A stretch of 64,000 bases of DNA from Zygnema cylindricum (taxonomy: Eukaryota; Streptophyta; Zygnematophyceae; Zygnematales; Zygnemataceae). Every line of letters begins with the position of its first letter. Positions within the stretch are counted from its first letter, which is position 1. Below are positions 1 to 12,100 of the stretch, one piece after another. The DNA is taken from assembly GCA_037447655.1 (NCBI GenBank), contig JBBHKE010000349.1, positions 186,001 to 250,000 of the forward strand. The letters run 5' to 3'. The notes below the pieces were generated by a model. It ran no database searches and had not been told where the DNA came from. It saw only the letters and a list, made by a program, of their open reading frames with translations. Both the position numbers and the translations under genes were made by a program.

Positions 1-381
1 TACAATGGTCGTACAATATGTACATGGCTTAGTGTACCTTCTTGTACTACATAGTATTTCTATTGGACTAGGGTTTAGTAGTAGGCAGTCGTAAGTAGGC
101 AGACCAGAACTTAGTGAAATTTAGGTTACTCTCTCTAAGAGAGCTTGTAGCTATAATGGTCATGTTTGACGAACCATAACTTACTGCTAGAGGGAGCAAA
201 TTTGGTGATTCTTTTTGCGTTTGACTCAGGGGAGTCTTGTCCTCACAGGGGTGAGAGTGGTCAGAATATTTGTGTGCCTGGGCGGCGCTTATTCAGCGGG
301 AAAGTAGAAGGGGCAAATATTATCCTAGAGGCTTTACATAGGCTGCTCATTCTGTGGGTCAATGGAGACCACAGAATTTCA
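1..381 (+). mobile_element. Copia element 1, 3' part of the 5' LTR
   Basis: This stretch matches 5252-5629 closely and ends at TTCA just before a primer site and a gag start. The window therefore opens inside the 5' LTR of a Ty1/copia element. GTAC-containing words recur in the first 60 bases. The start of the LTR lies outside the window, so its age and target duplication cannot be judged. Confidence 0.85.
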
Positions 382-396
382 GGTTATGGGCCCACC
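382..396 (+). other. Half-tRNA(iMet) primer binding site overlapping the gag ATG
   Basis: The 15 bases after the LTR read GGTTATGGGCCCACC. This is the complement of the anticodon stem-loop of plant initiator tRNA-Met (GGTGGGCCCATAACC), not of its 3' end. Drosophila copia and yeast Ty5 are known to prime from such a half tRNA. The gag ATG (386-388) lies inside the site and is the complement of the CAU anticodon. The tRNA sequence is recalled knowledge; priming itself is inferred. Confidence 0.75.
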
Positions 397-3300
397 CTCT
401 AGGGTGCCCATATTTGATGGATCAGACTTTCTTTATTGGGAAATGATGATGGAGGGAGAACTATTTGAGAAGCATCTATGGGGCATAGTGTCTGGACAAA
501 TNNNNNNNNNNGTAGGGTAAAGGTTAACGATAGAGGATACAGAACGTTAGCTAATTACTATAAGAGTATGAGAAGTCCATCAAAGTAGTAATTACACAAG
601 TGAGAAACAGAGAGTCTGGTACTCAATGAACGTGAGATCGAGAGGTTTATTACGAGGTTTTGACCGAAAGATCAGAGTATGAAAAGTGGAACTACAAAGA
701 CAAGGTTGCTAAGCTCTTAATTCTTAAAAGTGTAGCAAAGGGCATTGCCATTTCCCTTATGCATGTCAAATCTTCATCTCAGATTTGGATATCACTAGTT
801 AACAAATATAAGAGTGGATCATTGCAACAGCAATTGTTGGCAGAAAACCACATTGCAGTTTATACTTATAAGGGTGGAAGCATGAATAATTTTTGCGATG
901 ATTTTGGAGCATTATTTGGAGAGCTAGAGTGCAAGTAACTCATGGTCTGAGAGACAAAGAGTGAACACATTAATGATGAAACTACCTGAAGAGTATGAGA
1001 ATATCATTAATCGATTGCAAGACATAGGAGATAGCAATTGGAAATGGGATGGCATAGTGGGAATGATTTTAGTGAAAGAAAGCACCATAAAGCTTAAGAG
1101 AGGGAGTCTAAGTGTTCAAGCATTGTTTGCAGGAGGTGATTGGCAGAAGCGTGATGTGGAGAGAGAGAAAGATCCCTATCAAAACTTTGGAGGAAGAGGA
1201 CAAGGAGGTGACAAATTTGATAGACAAGGGAGAGGAACTTCTCTAGGAGGATTATATCACTTCTGCAAGAAACCGGGACACTATATGGCAGTTTGTGGCA
1301 AACTTGCAGATCTTCGACTGAAAGATGGGCAAACGACCTCAAAAAATTGAGGAAAGAAAAAGGCTTTCCTAACTCAAGTTCATGATGAGCAAGAGAACGA
1401 AGAAACCGAACAGGAAGAGGAGCTTGAGGAGCTTTTTCTTAATCCGAAAAACACTTAAAATCATGTTGACATTCCACGGAGACAAAATTGTGCTTTCGGA
1501 GGTAAGAGAGATCCACCTGAAGATGGGTGGATCATAGACTCAGGGGCCTCAATGCATATGTGCAAAGATAAAAGGTGGTTCACTTAACAGAGAAAATCCC
1601 AACAGTTGAGATAGAGTACGGTGATGGTACAAGTCTTGTTGGAGCTGTTGACTTGAAGGTTCTAGTTGATGGAAAGGCCTCAATTGTAACACTCTCAGAC
1701 TTTCTTTACATTCCACAGCTTAGTACGAACTTGGTCTCAACAGCTGTCCTAGATGAAAAAGAGTTTGAAACAGAAACTAGGAAAGGAATCTTCACAGCAA
1801 GCTTTGATAATGAGGTTTATTTCATAGCTGAAAATGGCAATCACGGAATGTTCAGAATTGTTCTTTGCAATGAAAAGAATGTTCTCTACTCGTGTGCAAG
1901 TGAGATGATGCTTTGGCACAAAAGGTTGGGGCATGTGCATCTAGATAGATTAAATAAAATTAAGAAAAAAGGAATAGTGGAGGGTATTACTTTTGAGGAT
2001 GATGAGACCTTTGATGATTGTAGTGGATGTTTCCAAGGGAAGATTCATAGACTTCCATTTCCAAAGGCATTCACATTTAGGAGAGAGAAAGTATAAGATC
2101 TAATTCACACCGATGTTTGGGGACCTGCTAGATATGCTTCACATGGGGTGAAGAGGTGGATGTTAACTATCACAGGTGATTAGTCTAGATTCACGAAGGT
2201 CTAGTTTCTCAAACATAAGTCAGAGGAATTGAGATGTTTCAAAAAGTATAAAGTATGGAGTTAAAAACTACACGAAACCTCAATAAAAGAGATAAGAACT
2301 GATAATGGGAAAGAATACACCTCAAGGGGATTTGAAGAATATCTTAAAGAAGAAGGAATTCATCATGAGAAACTTGTTCCCTATAATCCGCAACAAAATG
2401 GAGTAGCAGAAAGAGTGAATAGAACTTCAAAAGAAATGTCCAGAAGTATGTTAACTGATAAGAGGACAGGGTTGCAGTTTTGGGCGGAGTCTATGAACTA
2501 TGCAAATTTCATCAAAAATAGAGTTCTAACTTCAGCAAATAAGGAGGAAACTCCGTGTGAGAGGTGGACAGGAAGAAAGCCTGATTTGTCTAGTTTGCGA
2601 GTGTTCGGAAAAAAAAGTCTACAGTATGGATTTCGATCAAACTAAATAAAAGTTAGAGGGGAGAGGGAAGTTGGATATCTTGTAGGATATGTTGAGAGCA
2701 CAAAAGGATACTGAGTGTATGACTTGAAAAAGAGAGATATAATTTTGGTAAAACACATAATGGTGATGAATGAAGAGAAGTCCATTGATCCATTCAAATA
2801 TAATAAAGAAGACAAAATCGGATTTGAAACGGATCAGTTTTCTGACTTTGATTTAGAAAATGAAGAGAAGGAAGAGGGAGAAAAAGAAAAATCTGCAGAT
2901 CTACCAAAAGAGAAGGAGGAGAGGACAACATCCGAGGTAACGCCACAATACGAAGTGGAAACTGATGAGGAACTTGATGAGACATCGGAATTGGAAGATA
3001 GGGGAGCTAAAAATCTCCCTAAACGAAACCCAAGGATGCCTTCCATACTAGCGTCCGATTTTGAAGGGGGAAGAAGAAGTAGTAAACGACTTCAAGAAAG
3101 ACAAGTAAAAAAACCAACTCACAAAGATGTCTCACCCAGATGAACCTAAGACATACTTAGAGGCTATAAACACTCCAGAAAGTAGCCGGTGGATCACAGC
3201 TATAAATGAAGAACTGGCCTCTATCATGGAAGCCAATATATGGGAGTTGGTAGATTGCCCATCGGAACGAAAACCGATCGGATTTAAGTGGGTTTTTAAA

Positions 3301-4729
3301 CTTAAATTAAACCAAGATAATACCATTGAGAGGTTCAAAGCAGGGCTAGTTGCAAAAGGATATACTCAGAAAGAGGGGATAAACTACGAATAAACCTTTG
3401 TACCTGAAGTCAGATTTCCTTCTGTTAGAATCCTGTTAAGTATAGCCGCAGGGGAGGATATGGAAATACACCAGATGGATATTAAAACGACATTTTTGCA
3501 CAAAGAGTTGGAAGAAGAAATTTACATGAAGCAACAGGAAAGATTCGTGGAAAGTGGGGAAGAAAACAAAGTTTGCAAACTGATAAAATCACTCTATGGG
3601 CTTAAGCAAGCCCCGCGACAGTGGAATATAAAGCTCGACGAATTTCTGACCGGTTTGGGGTACATCACAATAAGTTCAGATCACTCCATATATTTATTTG
3701 AGAATGAGGATGGAGTGATATTTATTGCTATTTATGTGGATCATTTGTTGGTCTTAAGCTAGTCCTTAGATAAAATTAACAAACTAAAATGGGACCTTAG
3801 AAGCCGCTTTGACATGAAAGATCTCGTCGAAGCAAAGTACATTTTAGCAATTGGAATGGAGAGATATATAGGGAATAGGATTATAAGACTCACTCAAAAA
3901 GAAGCAATTGGTAATATGCTAGAAAAATTTCAAATGGAGAAAGGAAACGGATGTAGAACTCCCATGGATTTGAAGAAAGTGCGTGAAGGGAGTGAAGAGG
4001 GAGGAATATTGATCATTAATGATGAGATAGTTGAGATGGAAATAAGATTTATGGAAAATATCCCTTATTGGCAGATTGTAGGCAATTTAATATATTTTAT
4101 GAATTGTACCCGGCCAGATATAGCTGCTGCCGTAGGAGTCTAAATGAACCAAAAAAGAGAGACTGAGAGGCTGCGAAAAAGAGTGATGAGGTATATGGTG
4201 GGGACAAGGGAATTGTGGTTGCATTTGGGAAGGGAGCACACTGACATCACATCCTGGAGTGATGCCAATTATGGAGATGTGCCTTTAAGGCAGTGCACTA
4301 CTAGATATGTGTTGCAAATTGGATTTGGTGCATGCTGTTGGAGTAGCAAGCAACAGAAAGTAGCTGCTCAGTCCACTATAGAGGTTGAATACATGGCTTC
4401 CTGTGCTGCCGCCACAGAATTAATGTGGTTGAAATCTCTTCTTGAAGAACTTGGGTTCATGAAGACAGTAACTCAGAATGTTTTTTGTGATAATCAAACT
4501 GCTATCTCTATTGCAGCTAATCCGAAACATCACTTCAAAGCTAAGCATATGGATATTAGACTAAGCTTTGTCAGATAGAAGGTTGAAAATAAAATCATTA
4601 AATGGGTTCATATAACCGATAAAGAAATGATTGCAAACATGATGACAAAACCAGTACCTTCCCCTAAGTTGATTTATTGCAGAGAAAACTGTGGATTAAA
4701 ATTGAAAAGTGGATATGAATTAAGGGGAG
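386..4729 (+). pseudogene. Ty1/copia gag-pol, element 1 (decayed)
   Basis: Fragments in copia order can be read across three frames. Gag starts MGPPSRVPIFDG. A zinc knuckle lies near 1255-1296, where the first Cys is Tyr (YHFCKKPGHYMAVC). A protease IDSGAS motif is near 1530. The pre-integrase HKRLGH...CSGC is near 1915-2030, followed by an integrase core with HTDVWGP (~2105) and RTDNGKEY (~2296). The reverse transcriptase has GFKWVFK (~3280), QMDIKTTF (~3472) and YVDHLLVL (~3735), where the second catalytic Asp of YVDD is His. RNase H has WSDANYGD (~4255) and CDNQTA (~4488). Stops at about 1348, 2094, 3391, 3760 and 4141, plus a scaffold gap, break the frame. The element cannot make a working polyprotein. 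Confidence 0.9.
502..511. other. Assembly gap (10 N)
   Basis: Ten Ns interrupt gag of copia element 1. The true length of the missing sequence is unknown. Confidence 0.99.
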
Positions 4730-5629
4730 TGTTGAAAAGAGATAATAAATTGTTCACTTCTATATTTTAGTTAGAATGTAAAGAGAGAGAAAAAGAGAAC
4801 CAAAGGCATGCCATGGCTGCCGCGTCATATTAAAAGGAGGCAGAATGAAATAGAAGGTATTTTACTATTTATAGCAAAATACTGCATCTGGCTAGACTTG
4901 AACCAAGGTCTACGGACGAAAATTTAGACCTAAGCCTTATCCATTAAGGCACTAGGGAAAGGATATACATACTATGTTTTATGCATATTCATCTATTTAT
5001 GAAACAGACTAATTTACAACAGACTAACGAAAACATGTATTAATCAATTCATGCATGGAAGCGAATCGAAGTCGCATAAATACAAATGATCGGACGCCCA
5101 CAATTATAACAACCACCCGCAATAAAATTTCGGTGGCAATTGGGGATAGCGTCACGCGACGCCACGTGGCACCATACTATTGAATACCGGAGAAGATGGG
5201 AGGAGGAACCATGGCACCCGTTTTGACAGGCGTCACTTACAAAGCCATGTCGTACAATGGCCTACAATATGTACATCGCCTAGTGTACCTTCTTGTACAA
5301 TATAGTGTTTTTATTGGACTAGGGTTTAGTAGTAGGCAGTCGTACGTAGGCAGACCTGGACTTAGTGAAATTTAGGTACCTCACTCTAAGAGAGCTTGTA
5401 AGTATAAAGGTCATCTTTGACCAGCCATAACTTACTGCTCAGGGGAGCAAATTCAGTGATTCTTTTTGCGTTTGACTCAAGGGAGTCTTGTCCTCTTAGA
5501 GGTGATAGTGGTTAGAATATTTTTGTGGCTGGGTGGCGCTTATTCAGCGGGAAAGTAGAAGGGGAAAATATTTTCCTAGAGTCTTTACATAGGCTGTTCA
5601 TTCTTTGGGTCAATGGAGACCACAGAATT
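4730..5629 (+). mobile_element. Copia element 1, 3' LTR
   Basis: A polypurine run (TAAGGGGAG) precedes TGTTGAAAAG, the usual copia LTR start. The last ~380 bases match the partial 5' LTR at 1-381. The 3' end stops about four bases short of the 5' copy and joins directly to an inverted copia fragment. The LTR is about 900 bp. It holds a CCATGGCTGCC word near 4812 followed by an antisense tRNA-like module, an arrangement repeated elsewhere in the window. Confidence 0.85.
4887..4955 (-). other. tRNA-like module in copia LTR
   Basis: On the minus strand this reads as a decayed tRNA. It has a D-arm-like GCCTTAATGGATAAGGC, a stem GGTCTA/TAGACC around a 12-base loop, and a B-box-like GGTTCAAGTCT. 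The acceptor stem is not convincing and the loop is too long for a functional tRNA. It is probably a Pol III promoter relic or a captured tRNA. Confidence 0.55.
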
Positions 5630-6190
5630 GCGGATCCCTAGTTCGTATGAGATATCTAAGGACTCTGTTATTTGCCTCTCAATCTTTCTTAGTGGGAGCA
5701 TTCAGACTCCTAGTTAGTACTCTTACAGCTGTGGCTATGTCCGGACGGGTAGAATTCATAAAATATATTAGTTTTCCCACTACTTGTTTGTAAGCGATGG
5801 TCTGCATAAAAGTTTTCTCTTTCCAAGCCTACCTCCTCATCTAAGTTTATAAATCCATCTTCCACACCCCTTCACTTCCCTTCTTTAATTCCATAGGAGT
5901 GGTACAACTATTAGCCTTGTCCATTTGGAATTTTTCTAACATATTTCCAATGGCCTCTTTTGGAGTTAATCTTATTGTTTTTCTATATATGTCTCTCTCT
6001 ACCTGAATTCCCAAAATATACCTTGCTTCTCCCATATCCTTCATCTGAAATCTTCCTTTTAGATCATTTTTCAACTTATTTATTTTATCCATAGATTTAC
6101 TTAAAACAAGCAAATCATCAACATAAATTGCAATAAAAATAATTCTTTCCTCATCCTCAAACAAATGAATTGAGTGATCTAACTGATCCG
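5629..6190 (-). pseudogene. Inverted copia reverse transcriptase/RNase H fragment
   Basis: On the minus strand, 6164-5847 encodes an open reverse transcriptase stretch with an intact IYVDDLLVLS, then KLKNDLKGRFQMKDMGEA and LGIQVERD. After a short break it continues through KQVVGKLIYFMNSTRPDIA (~5790-5735) and RVLRYLIRTRDP near 5640. This is the family of element 1, inserted or rearranged head to tail against its 3' LTR. Both ends are truncated, and a stop and small indels are present. Confidence 0.85.
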
Positions 6191-6199
6191 AATATATCC

Positions 6200-6955
6200 C
6201 AAACCTGTAAAAAACTCATCACATTTAGATTTGGGGATGCCGTGCGTCGGTTTATATTCTAGCACAAAAGAGGAAGGGTAAGTTTGCATCGAGGAGTTGG
6301 AGTGGTTATTTCGTTGGATATTGTGAGAAAAGGAGTCTTTATCGAGTTTATGATCCGAATCGGAATATCATTGAGGAATCTAGAAATGTGGATTTTCACG
6401 AGGACTTATTATCCACAATCTCTCGATCAACTAAGCGAAATTCTAATCTTGACTTTCATGAAGAATTTGAAATCGTTGATCTTAATGACATTGAGGGTTC
6501 GGATTCCGAAATTGAGCCGGAATCCACCTCAAATGTTAGGAGGGGGGAAAGTAAAATTGTGGAAAATACAAATTTTGGTAACATTGGTGGGGATTCGCGA
6601 AGCGAAAATTCCCGAATGTCTTCGGACACGAGGAAATCTTCGTCTTCTTAATCAAGTGAACCGAATATTATTGAGGAGGAACTAGCGAGGGAAGAAAATG
6701 AATTTCAGCCGAGGAGGAGTATGCAGAAAAATAGGGGTAAGAAACCGGCTCGTCTTTCTTTTGATGGTAACGAAAATGTGGAGAATTCGTATTATTGTAT
6801 TTCGGCGGAGAGGGAGGATGATTTTCTTTTATAGCAATCATTATGTGAAAATAAGCTGGGCGATCCGTAATCATATGTCGAAGCACAAAAATCATGGGAT
6901 TGGGAGAAACATTGGAAATTGGCGTGGGAAAGAGAAATTTAGATATTAAAGGCTA
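6200..6955 (+). pseudogene. Copia integrase C-terminus to RT N-terminus fragment
   Basis: Reading across frames gives FASRSWSGYFVGYCEKRSLY, then VYDPNRNIIEESRNVDFHED, an acidic Ser-rich linker, and finally KNRGKKPARLSF and a W-E-K-x-W-K-L-A pattern. That is the order of the copia region between the integrase and the reverse transcriptase. The family differs from element 1 and may be that of the minus-strand element at 12271-15012, whose integrase stops just before this part. Stops near 6650 and 6833 and several frame changes show that it is dead. Confidence 0.75.
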
Positions 6956-7130
6956 TTTTAGTATTTTCTAGGTTTTATAAAATGCAACAAAGAAGCAGAT
7001 GCAATCTGCCTCTAACTCCTCTATCCAGCTCCCACACTTGTCGCACTCACTGAAAGTTGGAGAGGTAGATAGAGCCATGGCTGCCTATGCTATCCAGACG
7101 GGGACAAGCATAAGATTGGTAAACTTACCA

Positions 7131-7217
7131 AGATAGTAATTGACGGACCCATGATTTGAACCTAGTACCTACCGTCTGTCAAAACTGCCTGTAGCCGGTA
7201 GCCTTAGCTAATTGGAC
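7131..7217 (-). other. tRNA-like module in LTR of element 2
   Basis: On the minus strand an A-box-like TAGTCCAATTAGCTAAGG is followed about 45 bases later by a B-box-like GGTTCAAATCA. Its position in the LTR matches the modules at 4887-4955 and 15712-15775. It is decayed and not a usable tRNA gene. Confidence 0.5.
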
Positions 7218-7689
7218 TACAATATAGGTTATACGATATAGGGTTTGATAATTAGATAATTCTGTACACATAGGCTATTTCATTTAACGGGATATTTAGA
7301 CATAGAAACAATTTGTAAAATACGGCGTACGCAATATCCGAAACGAATACCGCGCTATTTGTTTCGAATGCGAAACAAATATCGCGCTAGTATTTATGAC
7401 GGCTACGATTGAAATCCGTTTTAATCGGACGACCGCGAAGCATGCCGAGATCGTGGAATAGTTTTTCGGGGGTTTGCAGTCAATGTCACATCGAATGACA
7501 CATAGCACAACCATATGGGATTACGACATCTCCGGGAATTACAAGAATGAATCCGAAATTGACATGTGTCGACTTGTTGGCCATGTCGTAGAATGGTTGT
7601 ATAGAAAGTACATTGGCACTTGTACCTTTCTGTACGATACAGTATTATGATTGGTGTCGTACTTCAGTAGATAGAGTTTTAGAGAGAGA

Positions 7690-8894
7690 TAGGACTTAGA
7701 AAAAATTCATCCATTGGACCTATTGGTTTTTGGAATCCTTAAGTCCTCTCTATATCACATTGCTATGTTGTCATGCTGTTCTGGTCACACCGCAGGCATA
7801 GTAGCTTATGTACTAGGTACTAAGTGTATTGGAACGTACGGAATTGGACTTCAAGTGACGAGAAGAAACATAGACGAAAAGCACGGTTTGCGTAAAGGGA
7901 AATGGACGGCGGTACACTTCAGATACACGTGTCACTCCTCGAGGAAGTCAAGATTGGTTGTTCCCGATGGAAAAGTACAGTTTCATTTTAGGGACCGGAT
8001 TTACACGTGGAGGTTCATCTTCGGTGATGAAAGAATACGTGGAAGGCGGACGGAATCCGCCGTCATTTTTGGATAGAAATATCGACTGTGTTGTCATTGT
8101 ATGTGGACCGTACGAAACATAATGCGGGGGTCAACATGTGATGGGTTGGACTCCACCAGAGCTACGGACAGCAGCGGCGTCAGTTTGGTCAATTTGGTGA
8201 GGGACGCGAAATCGCGTCCATCACATGTTATTTATCATGGACGGTCTAGATTCATTTGACAAAATTCGTAAGGTTTGTAAATAGTTACAACAATGTTTTT
8301 GTCTTACTTGCATTAATTATTAGTGTAGATTTATTCATTCTGACATATCTCGAAGTATTCGGATATACTCACATTAATACAGGTAGTTGATTTATTACGT
8401 ACGGCTGGTATGCCTCCGTACATACAGTAGTAAGCTCTAGTGTATATTTGTAGGACTTAGTCATTTTTCAAGTTTAGGAACCTTTTGGACAGAAACTGTT
8501 TTTGCTCCTTTTTAAGAATTTCATCTGAGAATTGCTCTCAATTGTATCGACAGAATTATCTGAAATTTTGCATGTGTGTTCCTCCTTGTATTGCAAATAT
8601 TGTGGCAAATTTGTAGACCTATTGTGAGTCTGAATTGCTTGGGGCTTAACTGTGAATTTGGTCATATTTATCAAAGTTTTGGCAAGCTGTTTTTCTGCAT
8701 CTTTGAAGGGTGTTGTGATTATTCGGTTTGGTATTGTTATAAGAAAATTGGTGGGAATACTAAGTGGCCTAGATAATATTTGGTTGAGTAGTTTCATCTT
8801 GGTTTGGTTATTTTGTAGAATTCTGAGTGGAATCAAAAGAGACTGTTTTGGGGTAGTCTGTGGTGCTTCCAAGGGTAAAATTATTGCTGAAAAT
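7690..8894. other. Unassigned insertion in the element 2 LTR, with one unknown ORF
   Basis: This DNA splits an LTR and resembles nothing else I can see in the window. The plus strand has a 120-codon open frame at 7714-8076 (MDLLVFGILKSSL...), of no recognised family; its second half is Arg/Lys-rich. The rest (8100-8890) is AT-rich without a convincing frame. I see no terminal repeats or clear target duplication. It may be a non-autonomous element or part of a longer LTR variant. Confidence 0.35.
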
Positions 8895-9165
8895 GGCTAT
8901 GAATAAGAGGACCCTATCTCCCAAAGAGCTTCTGTACAAAAGGTCAACTTTGACCATTCATAACTTACTGCTCACGGGAGCCAATTTAGAGATTCCTTTT
9001 GCTATCAACTCAAGGGAGTCTTGCCTTTACAAGGGTGAAGGTGGTCAAAGTTTTTGTCTGCCACGGTGGTAGTTATTCTTGCTGAAACACAAAGGGGTCA
9101 GGGTTATCCTAGAGGCTTTTTGTGAGCTGCCTACTTTGAGGATTTATGGAGGTCTCAGAGTTACA

Positions 9166-9180
9166 GGTGATGGGCCCACC
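9166..9180 (+). other. Primer binding site of copia element 2
   Basis: GGTGATGGGCCCACC follows the LTR end. It differs by one base from the element 1 site and keeps the same overlap with the gag start at 9170-9172. Confidence 0.65.
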
Positions 9181-12100
9181 ATCTAGGGTGCCCATTTTCA
9201 ATGGAGCTGGCTTTATATACTAGGAAAGTATGATAAAATGAGCTTTATGTGAGGAAACAATTTTGGGGAATAATGAGTGGACGTTTGAGGCGTCCATCAA
9301 GTCTTGGGATACCTCAAAGATTTATAGGAGGCAAATTCATTAGAGATGCAAATCCATCTTCAACGGAGGAGACAAAAGAAGGAGAGGTGGTGGACAAAGG
9401 AAAAGAGAAAGAGACTATTACACCAATTGAACCCGGTTTTAGCATTCATGTCACCTATTCAAGGAACGAGGAGAATGATATCCATACCGAGGACTACAAC
9501 AACAACAGTTAGCTGATCAGAAAATTAAGGAGTAAGTATACAAAAAGGGGAAAATGTTGGATTTTTGCAATGAGTTTGCTACACTTTTCATGGAACTAGA
9601 GAGTGCTGGAAAAGTATTTAGTGAAAAGGAAAAGGTTAACTGTTTACTGATGAAGTTAACCCATGAGTTCGAAAACATAGTCAACCGTGTGCAGGACTTG
9701 GCGCACTCAAGGTGGATTTGGAATTCAGTGGTAGGGATGATTCTCGTTCGGGAGAATACGATTGAGATCCGAAAGGGGAGGAAAGAGTGGGCAAGCTTTG
9801 GCAACTGGGACCGATTGGAGGAACAATGATTCCAGGAAACACGTTGGAAATTATCGAGGGGAGGGGCAAAAAAATCAGACCGAGGAGTTCGGACCAAGGA
9901 ATCCCAAGGGTTTGTGCCATTTTTGTAAGAAACCCGGGCACTATATGGTTGAATGCACTAAGTTAACCGAGTTGCGGTTAAAGGAGGGGCTGACCAGTGG
10001 ACCTCCGAGAGGAAAGAAAAAGGTTCTTGTGACACAGGTACATGAGGCGGAATCCGAGGACGAAGACGATGAACTCCTATTGGATGAGGAGTTGGAAGCG
10101 AAAAACAAGGTTGAAATTCCACGAAAGCAGAAATGTGCTTTCGATGGATTGAAACGTGAAGCAGGCTAGATTGTAGATTCAGGAGCATCCATGCACATGT
10201 GTAAAGATAAACACCTGTTCACTAAGATACGAAAGATTCCCACCGTAGAGATAGAGTACGGGGATGGGAGGATAGTCACTACTACTCTTGTAGGATCGGT
10301 AAATCTAAAAGTGTTAGTAGAAGGAAAGACATCCACGGTAACATTCTCCAATGTATTGTTTATTCCGGAGCTGAACAAAAACCTCATCTCTACGTCTTTA
10401 TGAGATGATAAGGGTTTTGATACTAGCACTAGAAAAGGAGTTTTTACTGCTAGTTTTGAGGAGGAAGTTTATTTTACTGCTGAAAAAGGTAGCCAACGGA
10501 TGTTTAAGCTGATTTTAAGCAATGAAAAGAAGAAACTTTATTATGTTGGTGTTCATGATATAATGATATGACATAAGAGGCTTGGGCATGTGAATCTAGA
10601 TAAGTTAAGAGTGATGAAAAAGATGGGAGTAGTGGAAGGAATTCAGTTCGGTGAGTGTGAGGTTCTAAGTGATTGTAGTGGATGTGCTCAAGGTAAAGCA
10701 CACAGGTTGCCCTTCCCAAAAACTGCCACCTATAAGGGAGAAAAGAATTTAGATTTAGTACACATTGATATTTGGGGGCCAACCAGAGTGCCACCACCCA
10801 GGGGGAAAAAAATTTATGATGACTATCACCGATGATTCGTCTTGGTATTCTAGGGTGTATTTTTGGAAAATAAGTCATAGGCTCAAGAATGTTTTAAACA
10901 ATATAAAGCATGAAGTGAAAAACTCTATGAAACCTCAATCAAGGAAGTAATGACTGACAATGGTGGAGGGTATACCTTTAACCAGTTTGAGGATTTTTTT
11001 AGAGAAGATAGAGTGCAACACCAAAAGACAGTTCCTCAAAATCTTGAGCATAATGGTGTAGCTGAAAGATTTAATAGAACACTAAGTGATAGTGTTAGAA
11101 GTATGCTGTCAGATAAGAAGATAAGAAAGAAGGTTTGGGCCGAATCAATGAAATGTGCAAATTATCTCAAGAATAGAGTTCTTACTTTAGCAATAAAAGG
11201 CCAAACACTCTATTAGAGATGGACAGGCCGAAAATCAGATTTTTCACACTTAAAGGTTTTCGGTATTCAAGTGTTCAGTTTAGACACAGATTGGTCAAAC
11301 TAGAAGTTAGACACAAAAGGAAAACCAGGATATCTACTAGGATATGATGAAGATGTAAAAGGATATAGAGTCTATGATCTCAAGAGAGAGGATATTATCC
11401 TAGTGAAGCACCTAGTGGTTATGGATGAAGGAAAATCTATAGATCCCTTTAAGCAAACAAAGACAGTCAAAATCAGATTTGAGTCCGAAAGTTCTGTTGA
11501 CTTTGAGCTTCCGAACTATCCAAGATTTCGAAAAGATGATGATCTTACAGGCAAAGATCCGATCGAGAAGGACCCAAATGTGAATCGCCTAGTATTAATT
11601 CCAACCGAAGCGGAAGACGTGTTGGAAATCAATCCGGAATTAAGGGATAAGGGAGAAGTAGAAATTGTTCGGAAGAATTTAAGAGAGCCATCTATTCCGA
11701 CAACCGAGTTTGAGGGAGGAAGAAGAAGTAACAAAAGACTGCAAGAGAGGCAAGTTAACAATAAGGTAACCAAATTGTTTCACCCCGATAAACCTCAAAC
11801 TTACAATGAGGCAATGAATTGTCTTGAGAGAAATCGGTGGAAGACAACCATTAATGAGGAGATGGCCTCAATTATGGCGGTCAATACATGGGAATTGATG
11901 GATTGTCCTCCTGACAGGAAGCGAATTGGGTGTAAGTGGGTATTTAAGTTGAAAATCAACCCGGATAACACCATTGAGCTCTACAAGGCTCGGTTAGTGG
12001 CGAAAGGATTTACCCAGGTAGAGCGAATTGACTACGATGAGACTTTTGCTCCGCTCGTCAGGTTTCCTTCTGTTAGGATACTTCTCAGTATGGCGATATT

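Larger units (their letters stand above)
6960..9165 (+). mobile_element. Copia element 2, 5' LTR interrupted by an insertion
   Basis: The first part (about 6960-7690) follows the LTR plan of 4730-5629 and 15575-16607: GA-rich start, CCATGGCTGCC near 7076, antisense tRNA-like module, then the GTAC-rich block near 7580-7650. The last part (about 8895-9165) matches the LTR 3' end and stops at ACA before the primer site. About 1.2 kb between them has no counterpart in the other two LTRs. The exact LTR start is not clear. Confidence 0.7.

Noticed and set aside
8474-8872. Minus-strand 132-codon frame
   Set aside because: No recognisable domain, AT-biased composition, and it lies in an insertion of unknown nature; not better than chance.
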